A stretch of DNA of 64,000 nucleotides from Nocardia fusca NBRC 14340 (GTDB lineage: Bacteria > Actinomycetota > Actinomycetes > Mycobacteriales > Mycobacteriaceae): the NCBI RefSeq assembly GCF_001618425.1, contig NZ_BDCU01000035.1, positions 50,124-114,123 of the forward strand. Reading direction: 5' to 3'. Shown in pieces: positions 1 through 7,437 of this stretch. The notes below the pieces were generated by a model. That model did no database searches, was not told the origin of the DNA, and was given only the letters and a program-made list of their open reading frames with translations. Positions within the stretch are counted from its first letter, which is position 1, and each line of letters opens with the position of its first letter. The position numbers and the translations under genes were made by a program.

Positions 1-261
1 GTTGCCGGACAGCCATTTCAGCGTCGGATCCACCGCCCGGGAGACGATGGCACCGGGCGCCAGCAGCAGCAGCGAATGGCGGGACGCGAACGCGGCGGGG
101 TCGACCCGCAACCGCCGCAATTGATCGACGCATTCGAGCACATAGGTGTCGCCGTGGTAGGCGCCGGCCTTGTCCTCGGCCGGGGTGAGGGCCGACAGCA
201 GCGCCGCCAGCGGGTCCGGCGGTGGCGGCGCGGCGGGTTGCGCGGTCTGCGGATCGGTCAT
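1..261 (-). CDS. Unidentified protein, N-terminal 87 residues (cut by window edge)
   Basis: Translating the minus strand from the ATG at 259-261 gives 87 codons that run off the left edge. The first 20 residues are rich in Ala and Pro and look disordered. After that comes a helical segment containing PAEDKAGAYHGDTYVLE and a hydrophobic run HSLLLLAPGAIVSRAV. I do not recognise a family. The start lies 10 bp after the stop of the PEP-utilising-enzyme homologue on the same strand, so the two are probably one operon. In related operons the partner can be a PEP/pyruvate-binding subunit, but nothing visible here supports that for this protein. Confidence 0.6.
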   Translation of the reverse strand, partial: MTDPQTAQPAAPPPPDPLAALLSALTPAEDKAGAYHGDTYVLECVDQLRRLRVDPAAFASRHSLLLLAPGAIVSRAVDPTLKWLSGN

Positions 262-271
262 CTGTTCCACC

Positions 272-1789
272 TCATCTCCGGCCCACCCCGGACAACACCG
301 TCACCGTGCCCGCGGACCCGTCCACCCGCAGGCGCATACCGGTCCGCAGTTTCGCGGTACATCCGGGCACCCGCACCACCGTGGGCACACCGAGCGCACG
401 GGCGACGGTCGCCACCACGGTGAGCGGGCCACCGTGTTCGATCACCAGGGCCGACGCCGACGGTAGTGCCGCCACCCAGCGCGGGTCGGCGCTCTCGGTG
501 ACCAGGACCCCCGGGGCCGGGTCGCCCGATCGATCCGCCACCACCGCGGTCCCCTCGGTCACGCCCGCGGCGGACGCGATTCCGGTGAGCACATCGCCGT
601 CGCGCGCGGCCGCGATCCGGGCACGCGGTGACCAACCCTGTTCTGCCAGTTCATTATCCGAGAAATCCGGGCCTTCGGTACTGAAACGTACCGGAGCCGA
701 GAACTCGCCGGCGGCGTGAGCGGCCTTCCGGGCCGCGATCCGGGCCCGCAGATCCGGTATCGGCACCCGGTCGTAGCAGTCGCGCAGTTCGCCTGCGGTG
801 AGATACCGGATATCGGCGGACTCGTGGAGAATCGCGCGGTCGGCGAGGTCGCGGGCCATTACCCGGATCATGGCCTCGACGAGACCCGCCGCACGGGTCC
901 GGCTCGACCGGATGGTGTCCCGGTGCGCGGCACAGCGCGCCGCGCGCACCCGCACCAGGTCGTAGAGCCATCGGCGCGGGCCGCCCAGCGTCCGGTCGAG
1001 GTAGGCGTCCGGGTCCACTCCGGTGACGATCGGCTCCCCCACGGCGGGGTGTTCCGGTGCGCCGGATGATCCGGTATCCGCGGGAGGCCGCAGCGCCGCG
1101 TACCGGAACGTGGTGGGCGCCTCCGGCAGATAGGTCTCCGTCAGCGCGACCACGGCGCCGGTGAGGATCAGCGCGAGGGCGTCCAGGACCGTCACGGGGC
1201 CCCACAGCAGGACCAGCTCCCGGTCCAGGCGCCGATACTCGGCGTAGGCGTGATCCCCGTGCACATAGTCCGTCGCCTCGTAACGGTCACAGACGCGGTC
1301 GAACTCGGTCCGGAACTCCCGCATCATCGATTCCGTCCGCAACGCCCGGTGCACGAAGGCCGCGGTCGTCCGGATCCGCGACCGGATCCGGCGCGCCTCC
1401 GACTCGAAGGTGAAGGGACGCAGCGTTTCCGCGAGCTCATCGAGCAGTGGGTCGGACGCGCCCAGCACCGCCTCCAGCCCGCGCCGGTTCAGCCGGTGGC
1501 CGGGCGCGATCGCCGCCAGCCGATACCAGTGCAGCAGATCCAGATAGACCCGCCCGTGGAAACTGCCCAGCAGGTAGGGCGTCCACGCATCCGTCTGCGC
1601 CAGCTGGTCCGCCGGGACACCGAGGAAGCGCGCGTATTCGCGGCACACCCGCCCATGGATCCCGGCGGCGAGGGTGAAGGTCAGCGGGGCGGTGGCCCCG
1701 GGGAAGGCCTCGGCGGTGGTGGCATCGTCCCAGATCCGCGGTTCCCCCGGCGCCACCGGCTCACCCGCGCCCCGGATCACCCCCGCCAT
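272..1789 (-). CDS. PEP-utilising-enzyme homologue lacking the catalytic histidine
   Basis: The 505-residue protein ends in a domain resembling the mobile (swivelling) phospho-histidine domain of PEP synthase, PPDK and rifampin phosphotransferase: LVTESADPRW, then EHGGPLTVVATVARALGVPTVV, then RTGMRLRVDGSAGTV. In active members the segment reads GG-x-x-(S/T)-H-x-A; here the His position is Val (L-T-V-V-A). There is no N-terminal ATP-grasp domain. The first 400 residues are mostly helical and match the central part of actinobacterial PEP-utilising proteins only in general character. I chose the ATG at 1789 because GGGAG lies 7 bases upstream; the frame stays open further 5'. It is the first gene of a two-gene minus-strand unit. 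Catalytic phosphotransfer looks unlikely, so a structural or regulatory role is inferred. Confidence 0.65.
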   Translation of the reverse strand: MAGVIRGAGEPVAPGEPRIWDDATTAEAFPGATAPLTFTLAAGIHGRVCREYARFLGVPADQLAQTDAWTPYLLGSFHGRVYLDLLHWYRLAAIAPGHRLNRRGLEAVLGASDPLLDELAETLRPFTFESEARRIRSRIRTTAAFVHRALRTESMMREFRTEFDRVCDRYEATDYVHGDHAYAEYRRLDRELVLLWGPVTVLDALALILTGAVVALTETYLPEAPTTFRYAALRPPADTGSSGAPEHPAVGEPIVTGVDPDAYLDRTLGGPRRWLYDLVRVRAARCAAHRDTIRSSRTRAAGLVEAMIRVMARDLADRAILHESADIRYLTAGELRDCYDRVPIPDLRARIAARKAAHAAGEFSAPVRFSTEGPDFSDNELAEQGWSPRARIAAARDGDVLTGIASAAGVTEGTAVVADRSGDPAPGVLVTESADPRWVAALPSASALVIEHGGPLTVVATVARALGVPTVVRVPGCTAKLRTGMRLRVDGSAGTVTVLSGVGRR

Positions 1790-2138
1790 CGCCCACTCCC
1801 GCGGCGGGGAGCGCACGCGGCGCCGGTCCCCGTCCACCCCGGTAGTCGCGCCCCCGGCGCGCACGTCCGAGGGGCCGCACCACGCCGCGCCATGATCTCT
1901 GTCTCGGTGTCGTCCGTCCCGAGCACCCGCAAGAACCGACCTCCAACCCGGTCTGCCACAACAGGACATCGTCGTCCGTGCCGACGAGTAAACCCGAGAA
2001 CGACCTCGTCCACCGCGTATTCGGGTTTTGTGTCCGGCCGCGGGGGCATCGGTTCCGGCCGTGCCGAGGTCGGGGCAGCGCGAAACAACCGATAGTCTGA
2101 GAAGGCCCGCGCAGGTTTCGGTGAGGATGTGATTCCGC
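1790..2138. other. Divergent intergenic region, promoters presumed
   Basis: These 349 bases separate the minus-strand PEP-utilising homologue from the plus-strand EspG-like gene, so both promoters should lie here. Open frames across it are extensions of neighbouring frames with no recognisable protein. I see no convincing operator or RNA element. Confidence 0.4.
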
Positions 2139-2837
2139 GTGAGTTGGAGCCTGACCCCCGACGAGTTCGCGCATGTATGGCGTCGCGCCGACCTGGACCG
2201 GATCCCCTATCCGCTGCGGGTCCTCGAATCGCCGCGCACCGAGCGCGATGCCCGGCTGCTGCGCGCCGAACTCGCCCAGCGGCTCCCGCCGGACCCCGAT
2301 CTCGATGCCTGCCTGCGTATTCTCGCGCTGCCGCAAACCCGGGTGATCGCCATCGGCGGGGCGCCCGAACCGGGCCGGGAACTGCGTGTACTGGGCTGCG
2401 TCGTCTACGACCGCGCGGTCCTGGCGGTTCAGGCCCCCGGACGCACGCGGGAATTCGGCGGGCCGGTCCAGCTCTCGATCGGGCACAGTACGAAACTCGG
2501 CGCCCGGCTGGCGGCACTGCTGCCGAAGGCCCCCGCCGGCCGCCACCCGGCCCGCACCGCCTCGGCCGCGGCGGTCCGCGATACCGAAACCGTCATCCAG
2601 GAAGAACGTGCCGCACCGCTGATCCGGAAACTGCTGTGCGCCCCGCACACCGCCGACGGCCACATCCGGATCGAACCGCATCTGGACCGGCCGAATCCGC
2701 CGCCGCCGCTGCACTACACCTGGCTCGATGTCGAAAACGACGGTCGCTACCTGCTCAAGGCGGACGAGGACGTGCACATGGTTCCCGCCTCCCCCGAACA
2801 ACTCGCCGCGCACCTGCAGAAGCGGATACCCGTCTGA
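2139..2837 (+). CDS. EspG-family type VII secretion chaperone
   Basis: The 232-residue protein fits the EspG family, cytosolic chaperones that bind the tip of PPE-type ESX substrates and keep them soluble and system-specific. Visible signs are the N-terminal WSLTPDEFAHVW opening, the central VYDRAVLAVQ strand pair, LSIGHSTKLGARLAALLP, and a C-terminal GRYLLKADEDVHMVPASPEQLAAHL stretch. It has no signal peptide or membrane segment. Translation starts at GTG 2139, with GAGG 11 bases upstream. It is followed by a YxxxD protein and a PPE-like protein on the same strand, which is the expected setting for a chaperone and its clients. No ESX membrane component (EccB-E, MycP) lies in the window. Confidence 0.75.
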   Translation: MSWSLTPDEFAHVWRRADLDRIPYPLRVLESPRTERDARLLRAELAQRLPPDPDLDACLRILALPQTRVIAIGGAPEPGRELRVLGCVVYDRAVLAVQAPGRTREFGGPVQLSIGHSTKLGARLAALLPKAPAGRHPARTASAAAVRDTETVIQEERAAPLIRKLLCAPHTADGHIRIEPHLDRPNPPPPLHYTWLDVENDGRYLLKADEDVHMVPASPEQLAAHLQKRIPV

Positions 2838-2917
2838 GCCGGTATCGCACCGGACCGGCTGCCCCGGGCCGCCGGTTCCGGCTACGCTGGGCCTGACCGA
2901 CGGAGGGGACGCCAGTC

Positions 2918-3292
2918 ATGAAGATCGAAGACAGCCGCGCCGAGATCGTCCGGTTCCGCCAGGCAGCCCATGCGGGAACGGTCAAGTTCGATCCGGAGGC
3001 GGCACGCCGCTGCGCGGAACTCTACGACCGCCAGGCCGATCGGCTCATCTATCTGCGACAGCGCCTGGAAGACGCCTCCGATCCGCACGGTTTCGGAGGT
3101 CTGATCTCGGCGCAACAGCTCCAGGCCGGGTTCGGGCACAAGGCCCGCGACGCCGCCGCCCTGCTCGACCACTACATCGAGGCGGCCTACCGGATGAAGG
3201 AAGCGTTCCTGGTCAGCGGCGGGCTCTACGACGAGGCCGACGCCGCGAACGCCGCGGCGGTACGCGCGCTCGAAGCGAGGCTCGACCGATGA
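2918..3292 (+). CDS. Small helical protein with YxxxD type VII secretion motif
   Basis: This 124-residue, mostly helical protein has no signal peptide. Residues 57-76 carry a HGFGG...SAQQLQAGF turn between two helical halves. Near the C-terminus Y104 and D108 form YxxxD, the general T7SS export signal known from PE and EspB-type proteins, followed by a short helix. It therefore looks like the PE/EspC-type partner of the PPE-like protein further downstream. GGAGGGG sits 10 bases before the ATG. Its stop codon (3290-3292) overlaps an ATG at 3289 that begins the tandem repeat array. The T7SS role is inferred from motif and context; I cannot assign a named family. Confidence 0.65.
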   Translation: MKIEDSRAEIVRFRQAAHAGTVKFDPEAARRCAELYDRQADRLIYLRQRLEDASDPHGFGGLISAQQLQAGFGHKARDAAALLDHYIEAAYRMKEAFLVSGGLYDEADAANAAAVRALEARLDR

Positions 3293-3356
3293 GGGGCGAT
3301 ACCTCCGCCTTCGCTTCGGCCTCCGCCGACACATGTACCCGCTGGAAGAAGGCTCG

Positions 3357-3491
3357 ATGCGGCGATACCTCCGCCAACGCTTCGGCCTCCGCCGACACAT
3401 GTACCCGCCGGAAGAAGGCTCGATGCGGCGGAACCTCCTTCGCTACGGCTTACGCCGAACTCGAGTGGCTGCTTCGGAGGAGGCCCTGTGA
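3357..3491 (+). CDS. Arg-rich mini-ORF, repeat units 2-3 (44 aa)
   Basis: This frame opens at the ATG of unit 2, 13 bases after a GAAGAAGG sequence, and reads through the ATG of unit 3 in the same frame. The peptide begins MRRYLRQRFGLRRHMYP and repeats as MRRNLLRYGLRRTR, so it is a strongly basic, Leu/Arg-rich amphipathic sequence. Its TGA overlaps the ATG of the next mini-ORF at 3491 (TGATG), which would allow translational coupling. Whether it is translated is unknown. Confidence 0.3.
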   Translation: MRRYLRQRFGLRRHMYPPEEGSMRRNLLRYGLRRTRVAASEEAL

Positions 3492-3559
3492 TGCGTTGCC
3501 TCCGCGTTTGCTTCGGTCTCCGCGCACGGCAGGCACCGGCTTCGAAGGAGGCGTCATGA
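3491..3559 (+). CDS. Arg-rich mini-ORF, repeat unit 4 (22 aa)
   Basis: A 22-residue frame starting MRCLRVCFGLRARQAP follows the GGAGGAGG run of unit 3. Its stop (3557-3559) overlaps the ATG of unit 5 at 3556 as ATGA. The peptide keeps the LRxxxGLR pattern of its neighbours. It could act as a leader that hands ribosomes down the array; expression is not shown. Confidence 0.25.
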   Translation: MRCLRVCFGLRARQAPASKEAS

Positions 3560-3828
3560 GGCGATACCTCCGCCTTCGCTACGGCCTCCGCCGACACATG
3601 TACCCACTGCGAAAAAGGTTCAATAAGGCGATACCTCCGCCTTCGCTACGGCTTCCGCCGAACACGGGCTGCCGCTTCGAAGGAGGCCTTGTGATGCGAT
3701 ACCCCGCGTTTGCCCCGGCCTCCGCGGACCGCGTGCAACTGCTTCGGGGGAGGCTCGATGATGCGATACCTCCGCCTTCGCTACGGCCTCCGCGGACCGC
3801 ATGTAGCTGCTTCGAGGAGACTTCATGA
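3556..3828 (+). CDS. Mini-ORF spanning repeat units 5-8, coupled to PPE-like gene (90 aa)
   Basis: The frame opens at unit 5, 6 bases after GAAGGAGG, and starts MRRYLRLRYGLRRHMYP. It stays open through units 6-8, but those are read in other frames, giving Pro-rich and Arg-rich segments. The stop TGA (3826-3828) overlaps the ATG of the PPE-like gene at 3825, so translation of the two is probably coupled. The low-complexity product suggests a leader rather than a folded protein. The alternative is that only the overlap matters. Confidence 0.35.
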   Translation: MRRYLRLRYGLRRHMYPLRKRFNKAIPPPSLRLPPNTGCRFEGGLVMRYPAFAPASADRVQLLRGRLDDAIPPPSLRPPRTACSCFEETS

Positions 3829-4895
3829 TGGGATTTGATCCCGATTACATCAGTGCCATGGAGCATTTCGAAGCCATGCGCCACGAGGACATCTATCGGG
3901 CCACCCAGCAGATCGATGCGGGTGAGATCCTGCGGATCTCCGGCACCTGGATGCATGCCGCCACCACCTTGCAGACCTCGCTGCCGCTGACCCGTGCCGG
4001 CGCGGACCGGGTGATGAACGCGATGGAATGGGACGGGGAGGCCGCCGACGCCGCCTTCGCCAGCACCCGCAGTTTCGCCGATTCGGTGGAGGAACTGGCC
4101 GGCGTGCTCGGTCAGGTGGGGTTGCGCCTGGGTGCGGTGGCCGCGGCCGCGGAAGCGGTGAAGATCGCGGTGGTACCGCCCGGAGATTCCGGCCCGGTCG
4201 GCGCGCTGGCCCGACTGCTGGAGGCGGCCAAGGTGATCGACGCGCAGATGGTGCAGGAGGTGCTGCGCCAGGAAGCGATCCTCACCATGAACATGGTCTA
4301 CAAACCGGCCTATCTGGCGGCGGGTACCGCGGTCCCCGCGCTGCCCGAACCGCCGGCCGCCCCCGGTCCGCTGCCCCCGCTCGGGCCGCCGCCGGCACCC
4401 CGGGCTCGGATCGATTCAGCGGTCGGCGCGGAATCGGCCCCGGCGGCAGGAGATTCCACCGCACCCGGCGGCGAGGCCACCGAGTCCGAGGGTGCCACCG
4501 ATCGGCCGTCGCCAGAGAGCGGCTCGGCCCCGGCCGCACCCCCGCCGGAGGTTCCCGCGACGCCGGAGGACACCCCTGCGCCGTCCCCGGAACACGACGG
4601 TGGATCCCCGCAGCCACCGGCATCCGAGGTCCCGGAGCCGACCGACGGCTCGGCGCCCCCCGCCGAGCCCGCTCCCGGGGATACCGCACCGGCACCACCC
4701 CCGGCACCACCGGTCCAACCGCCCGCGGCCGAACCACCACCCGCGCCGGCGAATCCGGCCGAGCCGGAGCCGCACGCGGCACCGAATCCGACCGCGGTAC
4801 CGCTCTCGGATCCGGCCGGGCAGCCCGGTATCACCGGACCGGTGCCCGGACAGCGCGCCCCCGACCAGCCCGGAGTCATTCCGCCACAATCCTGA
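3825..4895 (+). CDS. WXG100/PPE-like ESX substrate with Pro-rich tail
   Basis: The 356-residue protein has an N-terminal helical domain of about 165 residues, with GTWMHAATTL and a central MEWDGEAADAAF turn. This is the helix-W-x-G-helix arrangement of WXG100 and PPE substrates. The remaining ~190 residues are Pro/Ala/Glu-rich and presumably disordered, as in many secreted ESX proteins. There is no Sec signal. Translation starts at the double ATG 3825/3828, with GAGGAG 5 bases upstream supplied by the last repeat unit. With the EspG-like and YxxxD proteins it makes a chaperone-substrate cassette; surface or secreted location is inferred. Family assignment at fold level is fairly safe, the exact subfamily is not. 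Confidence 0.65.
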   Translation: MMGFDPDYISAMEHFEAMRHEDIYRATQQIDAGEILRISGTWMHAATTLQTSLPLTRAGADRVMNAMEWDGEAADAAFASTRSFADSVEELAGVLGQVGLRLGAVAAAAEAVKIAVVPPGDSGPVGALARLLEAAKVIDAQMVQEVLRQEAILTMNMVYKPAYLAAGTAVPALPEPPAAPGPLPPLGPPPAPRARIDSAVGAESAPAAGDSTAPGGEATESEGATDRPSPESGSAPAAPPPEVPATPEDTPAPSPEHDGGSPQPPASEVPEPTDGSAPPAEPAPGDTAPAPPPAPPVQPPAAEPPPAPANPAEPEPHAAPNPTAVPLSDPAGQPGITGPVPGQRAPDQPGVIPPQS

Positions 4896-4912
4896 GGCGG
4901 GCCCGCGGAGCA

Positions 4913-5590
4913 CTATTGATCGGGATGGTCCTGCACCCAGTGGAACCGCGGACCGTTCAGCGGGAAGGCAGCGGGATCGGTCGCTCGTAGATCGATGGTC
5001 GCCGGCCGTCCGTCCAGTTCTCCGTCCAGTCGCAGGATGCCGGGTTCCGGACGGGCATAGGCGAAGTCGGCAATCGGCATGCCCGCCGGGTCGGTACCGG
5101 CCGGAGCGGCGACCGTGAGGGTGTGTGCGGTCGCGTCGATCTGTGCGGGCACCGTCACCAACGCCCCGTTCATCCGCTGCCACGACACCGCGCCCTCCTT
5201 CTCTATCACCAGCCGTTGCCAGCGATCGGGGTCGGTGAGCAGCGGGGGTACCGGCCGGCCGTCCATCCGGAACTCGGTGACCTCCCACAGCCCGTACAGT
5301 TCGGGCTTCGGCGCACCGCCGCCGTACTCCCACCAGCTCGACCAGCCGAGGACCGCCACTCCGCCGACCAGCCAGATACCGACCGCCGTCTGGGCGAACC
5401 CGGCGATCCGCGCGCCCCGCCGGCTCGTGCACAGCGGCGGTTGCACGGCGGGATCGGCACGGCGGGCGAGCAGGAAGAAATCCGCGAAACGGCGGGCCTG
5501 CGGGACGAGCAGGATCAGCGGAGTGCGATACCTCGATGCCCGGACGCTGTCGATACCCCTTTGCCTATCGTGGATCCGTGCCCATGCCAC
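4913..5590 (-). pseudogene. 5'-truncated DoxX-family-like gene remnant
   Basis: From about 5530 down to the stop at 4913 the frame reads like the C-terminal half of actinobacterial DoxX/HTTM-like membrane proteins: a membrane segment (GIWLVGGVAVLGWSSWW), then KPELYGLWEVTEF, PPLLTDPDRWQRLVIE, LRLDGELDGRPATIDL and a FHWVQDHP ending. Full-length relatives are, from memory, about 400 residues with several more N-terminal membrane spans; those are absent. The first ~19 residues of the open frame, toward 5590, are unrelated and overlap the start of the divergent aadA-like gene. No good ribosome site precedes the frame. A broken gene is the simplest reading; a short functional protein cannot be excluded. 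Confidence 0.55.
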
Positions 5591-6375
5591 CCGCCGGTCT
5601 CGCCGCGGACACCGCGCCGATCACCCGAATCGTCACCGATCTGCTGGGTGCCGACCTGCTCGGCCTGTACCTGTACGGGTCGGCGGTGACCAGCGGTCTG
5701 CAGGACGACAGCGACCTCGATTTCCTGGCGGTCACCGCCGCGGCCCTCGATGACGCACTGCGTTCGCGTTTGGCCGAGCGACTGCTCCCGCAGTCGGGAC
5801 GGTGGCCCCGCACGGGCGAGGCCAGGCCGGTGGAACTCACCGTGGTGGCGCGTGACGCCGTGGTGCCGTGGCGCTTCCCGCCGCGCGGCGAGTTCGTGTA
5901 CGGCGAGTGGTTGCGAGCGGAGTTCGAGCGCGGTGCGGTCGACCCGCCCGCGCCCGACCCCGATCTGGCGATCCTGCTCGGCATGGTGCGCGACTCGTCG
6001 GTGGCGCTGGCCGGACCGCCCGCCGCTCGGTTACTGGATCCGGTGCCGCCGGAGGATCTGGTCCGCGCGATCACGGAGAGCCTGCCCGCGTTGCTCGCCG
6101 GCGTGGACGGTGACGAGCGCAATACCATCCTGACACTGGCCCGGATGTGGATCACCGCGGAGACCGGGGCGGTGGTCTCCAAAACCGAAGCGGCCCAGCG
6201 ACTCGCGGCGCGGGTGCCGGCCGCGCACGCCGCGTTGCTGCGCCGCGCGCGGGACGGCTATCTCGGTGCGGCGGTGGACGACTGGGCCGGGCACCGTGCC
6301 GAGGTGGCGGCGTTCGTGCGATATGCCGCCGCGGGGATCACGGCCGCCGCGGACGCCGACCGGGAACAGCACTGA
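5584..6375 (+). CDS. AadA-like aminoglycoside nucleotidyltransferase
   Basis: The 263-residue protein has the length and layout of ANT(3'')/AadA streptomycin-spectinomycin adenylyltransferases, which transfer AMP from ATP to a drug hydroxyl. The nucleotidyltransferase motif is LYLYGSAVTSGL with G32-S33, followed by the metal-binding DLD (D44, D46). The C-terminal helical domain contains ERNTILTLARMWITAETG and the conserved KTEAAQRLAARVP. I chose ATG 5584; a GTG at 5578 is also possible. It is convergent with the SDR gene, with 18 bp between stops. No integron or transposon surrounds it, so this is probably a resident chromosomal homologue. Drug specificity cannot be read from the sequence. 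Confidence 0.8.
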   Translation: MPPAGLAADTAPITRIVTDLLGADLLGLYLYGSAVTSGLQDDSDLDFLAVTAAALDDALRSRLAERLLPQSGRWPRTGEARPVELTVVARDAVVPWRFPPRGEFVYGEWLRAEFERGAVDPPAPDPDLAILLGMVRDSSVALAGPPAARLLDPVPPEDLVRAITESLPALLAGVDGDERNTILTLARMWITAETGAVVSKTEAAQRLAARVPAAHAALLRRARDGYLGAAVDDWAGHRAEVAAFVRYAAAGITAAADADREQH

Positions 6376-6393
6376 ACACTCCGCCCGGACCCG

Positions 6394-7131
6394 CTACCAG
6401 GCGATGGCCCCCTGCGCGCCGACGAAGGAACCGTCGGTGGACACCTCCGGCGACTCCGCCGCCGCGAGGACGACCTGGGCGGCCTGCTCCGGTGTCGTCG
6501 GCGCGTCGGCCGCCGCGGGAGCCAATTCGGTCGCGACGAAACCGGGGCATACCGAGGTCACCCGGACGGCGGTATCGGCGAGCGATTTGGCCAGGCCGAC
6601 CGTGATGCTGTTCAGTGCCGCCTTCGACGCCTGATAACCCGGGACCACCATCGAGTAGTACGCCGATTCCGGGTTCCGCTGCTCGGTGAGCGAGCCCATC
6701 TCGGTGGAGATGTTGACGATCCGGCCGGCCGGTGCGCGGCGCACCAGCGGCAGCAGCGCTTCGATCACATTGACGGGACCGAAGGTGTTGGTCATCAATG
6801 TCTCGGTGAACGCGCCGGGATGGGCGAAGTTCACCGTGCCCGTGGCGGTGGCCTCGGGCAGGATGCCGGCATTGTTCACCAGTACATCGATGTGGTCGTG
6901 CCGTTCGGCGAGGGAATCGTGCAGGCACCGCGCGCTGTCCACCGAGCACACGTCGAGGATCTCCCCCTCGGCCGCCAGTCCCGCCGACCGCAGTTCGCCC
7001 ACCACGGCTTCCACCGCCGGCGCGCGGCGGCCGGTGACGATCACCCGGTAGCCCGCGCGGGCGAATGCCGTCGCGGTGGCGCGTCCGATTCCGCGGGTTG
7101 CCCCGGTGACCACCACGATCTTGTCCGACAT
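6394..7131 (-). CDS. SDR-family NAD(P)-dependent oxidoreductase
   Basis: The 245-residue classical short-chain dehydrogenase has a Rossmann motif TGATRGIG (9-16), NNAG (86-89), a catalytic Ser in the VNIST segment near 142, and Y166-x-x-x-K170. PGFVATEL follows the active site, as usual. After G33-R35 the sequence GRRAP suggests preference for NADP, by analogy with other SDRs. The ATG at 7131 is preceded by AAAGGA. It stands alone on the minus strand, divergent from the riboswitch-controlled transporter. Substrate unknown. Confidence 0.85.
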   Translation of the reverse strand: MSDKIVVVTGATRGIGRATATAFARAGYRVIVTGRRAPAVEAVVGELRSAGLAAEGEILDVCSVDSARCLHDSLAERHDHIDVLVNNAGILPEATATGTVNFAHPGAFTETLMTNTFGPVNVIEALLPLVRRAPAGRIVNISTEMGSLTEQRNPESAYYSMVVPGYQASKAALNSITVGLAKSLADTAVRVTSVCPGFVATELAPAAADAPTTPEQAAQVVLAAAESPEVSTDGSFVGAQGAIAW

Positions 7132-7269
7132 GTCGTTCCTTTCGTGATTTCCGTTCGTGCCCTATGAGCATCGGGGAGGACATACGGTGCGCGCTGGCAG
7201 GAAATCGCCGTCGCATTCGCCCACGGCCGGTATGCCGGTTCGATCGGGTCGAACGTCCAGTTCGCTGTC

Positions 7270-7392
7270 GGATAGCATGGACGGCGGCCGCACTGCGGTC
7301 GGGGCGTGATGAGGGAACCCGGTGGAAATCCGGGACTGGCGCGCAACGGTGACACCCGCGTGGTGGAGTCCGATCACTCATCCGCCGAGCTC
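7270..7392 (+). ncRNA. Cobalamin riboswitch
   Basis: The core reads GGGAACCCGGTGGAAATCCG, then GACTGGCGCGCAACGGTGA, which matches the conserved B12-riboswitch element (a G-rich stem, GGTGaAAaTCC and a CAACGGTGA-like internal loop). A B12-box-like AGTCCGATCACTC follows at about 7367-7379. It lies directly upstream of a lipoprotein-permease-ATPase operon, the usual place for this RNA. The boundaries are estimated by eye. By family knowledge, adenosylcobalamin binding would switch the importer off, probably by masking the ribosome site before 7438. Confidence 0.8.
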
Positions 7393-7437
7393 GGTTCCCG
7401 GCCTCGCGCACAGGCCCAGACGCAAGGAGTCCACGCC

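Larger units (their letters stand above)
3289..3824 (+). repeat. Eight degenerate ~67-bp tandem units, each with SD plus start codon
   Basis: Units begin at 3289, 3357, 3423, 3491, 3556, 3624, 3694 and 3761, and are 64-70 bp long. Each starts with ATG (ATA in the sixth) followed by a core like CGATACCTCCGCCTTCGC and TACGGCCTCCGC. Units 1, 2 and 5 share CGACACATGTACCC. Most end with a purine-rich Shine-Dalgarno-like run (GAAGAAGG, GGAGGAGG, GAAGGAGG, GGGGGAGG, GAGGAG) just before the next ATG. Lengths are not multiples of three throughout, so the units are read in different frames. The last unit's SD serves the PPE-like gene at 3825. It resembles serial duplication of a gene's translation-initiation region. 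Confidence 0.85.

Noticed and set aside
3289..3824. CRISPR-like array
   Set aside because: Units are contiguous, degenerate and contain start codons; there are no conserved short repeats with unique spacers and no cas genes.
3289..3828. 179-codon ORF read straight through the tandem repeats
   Set aside because: The frame is open, but the units are read in different frames along it, giving a low-complexity product. The short overlapping mini-ORFs fit the SD-ATG pattern better, so I did not call it as a protein gene.
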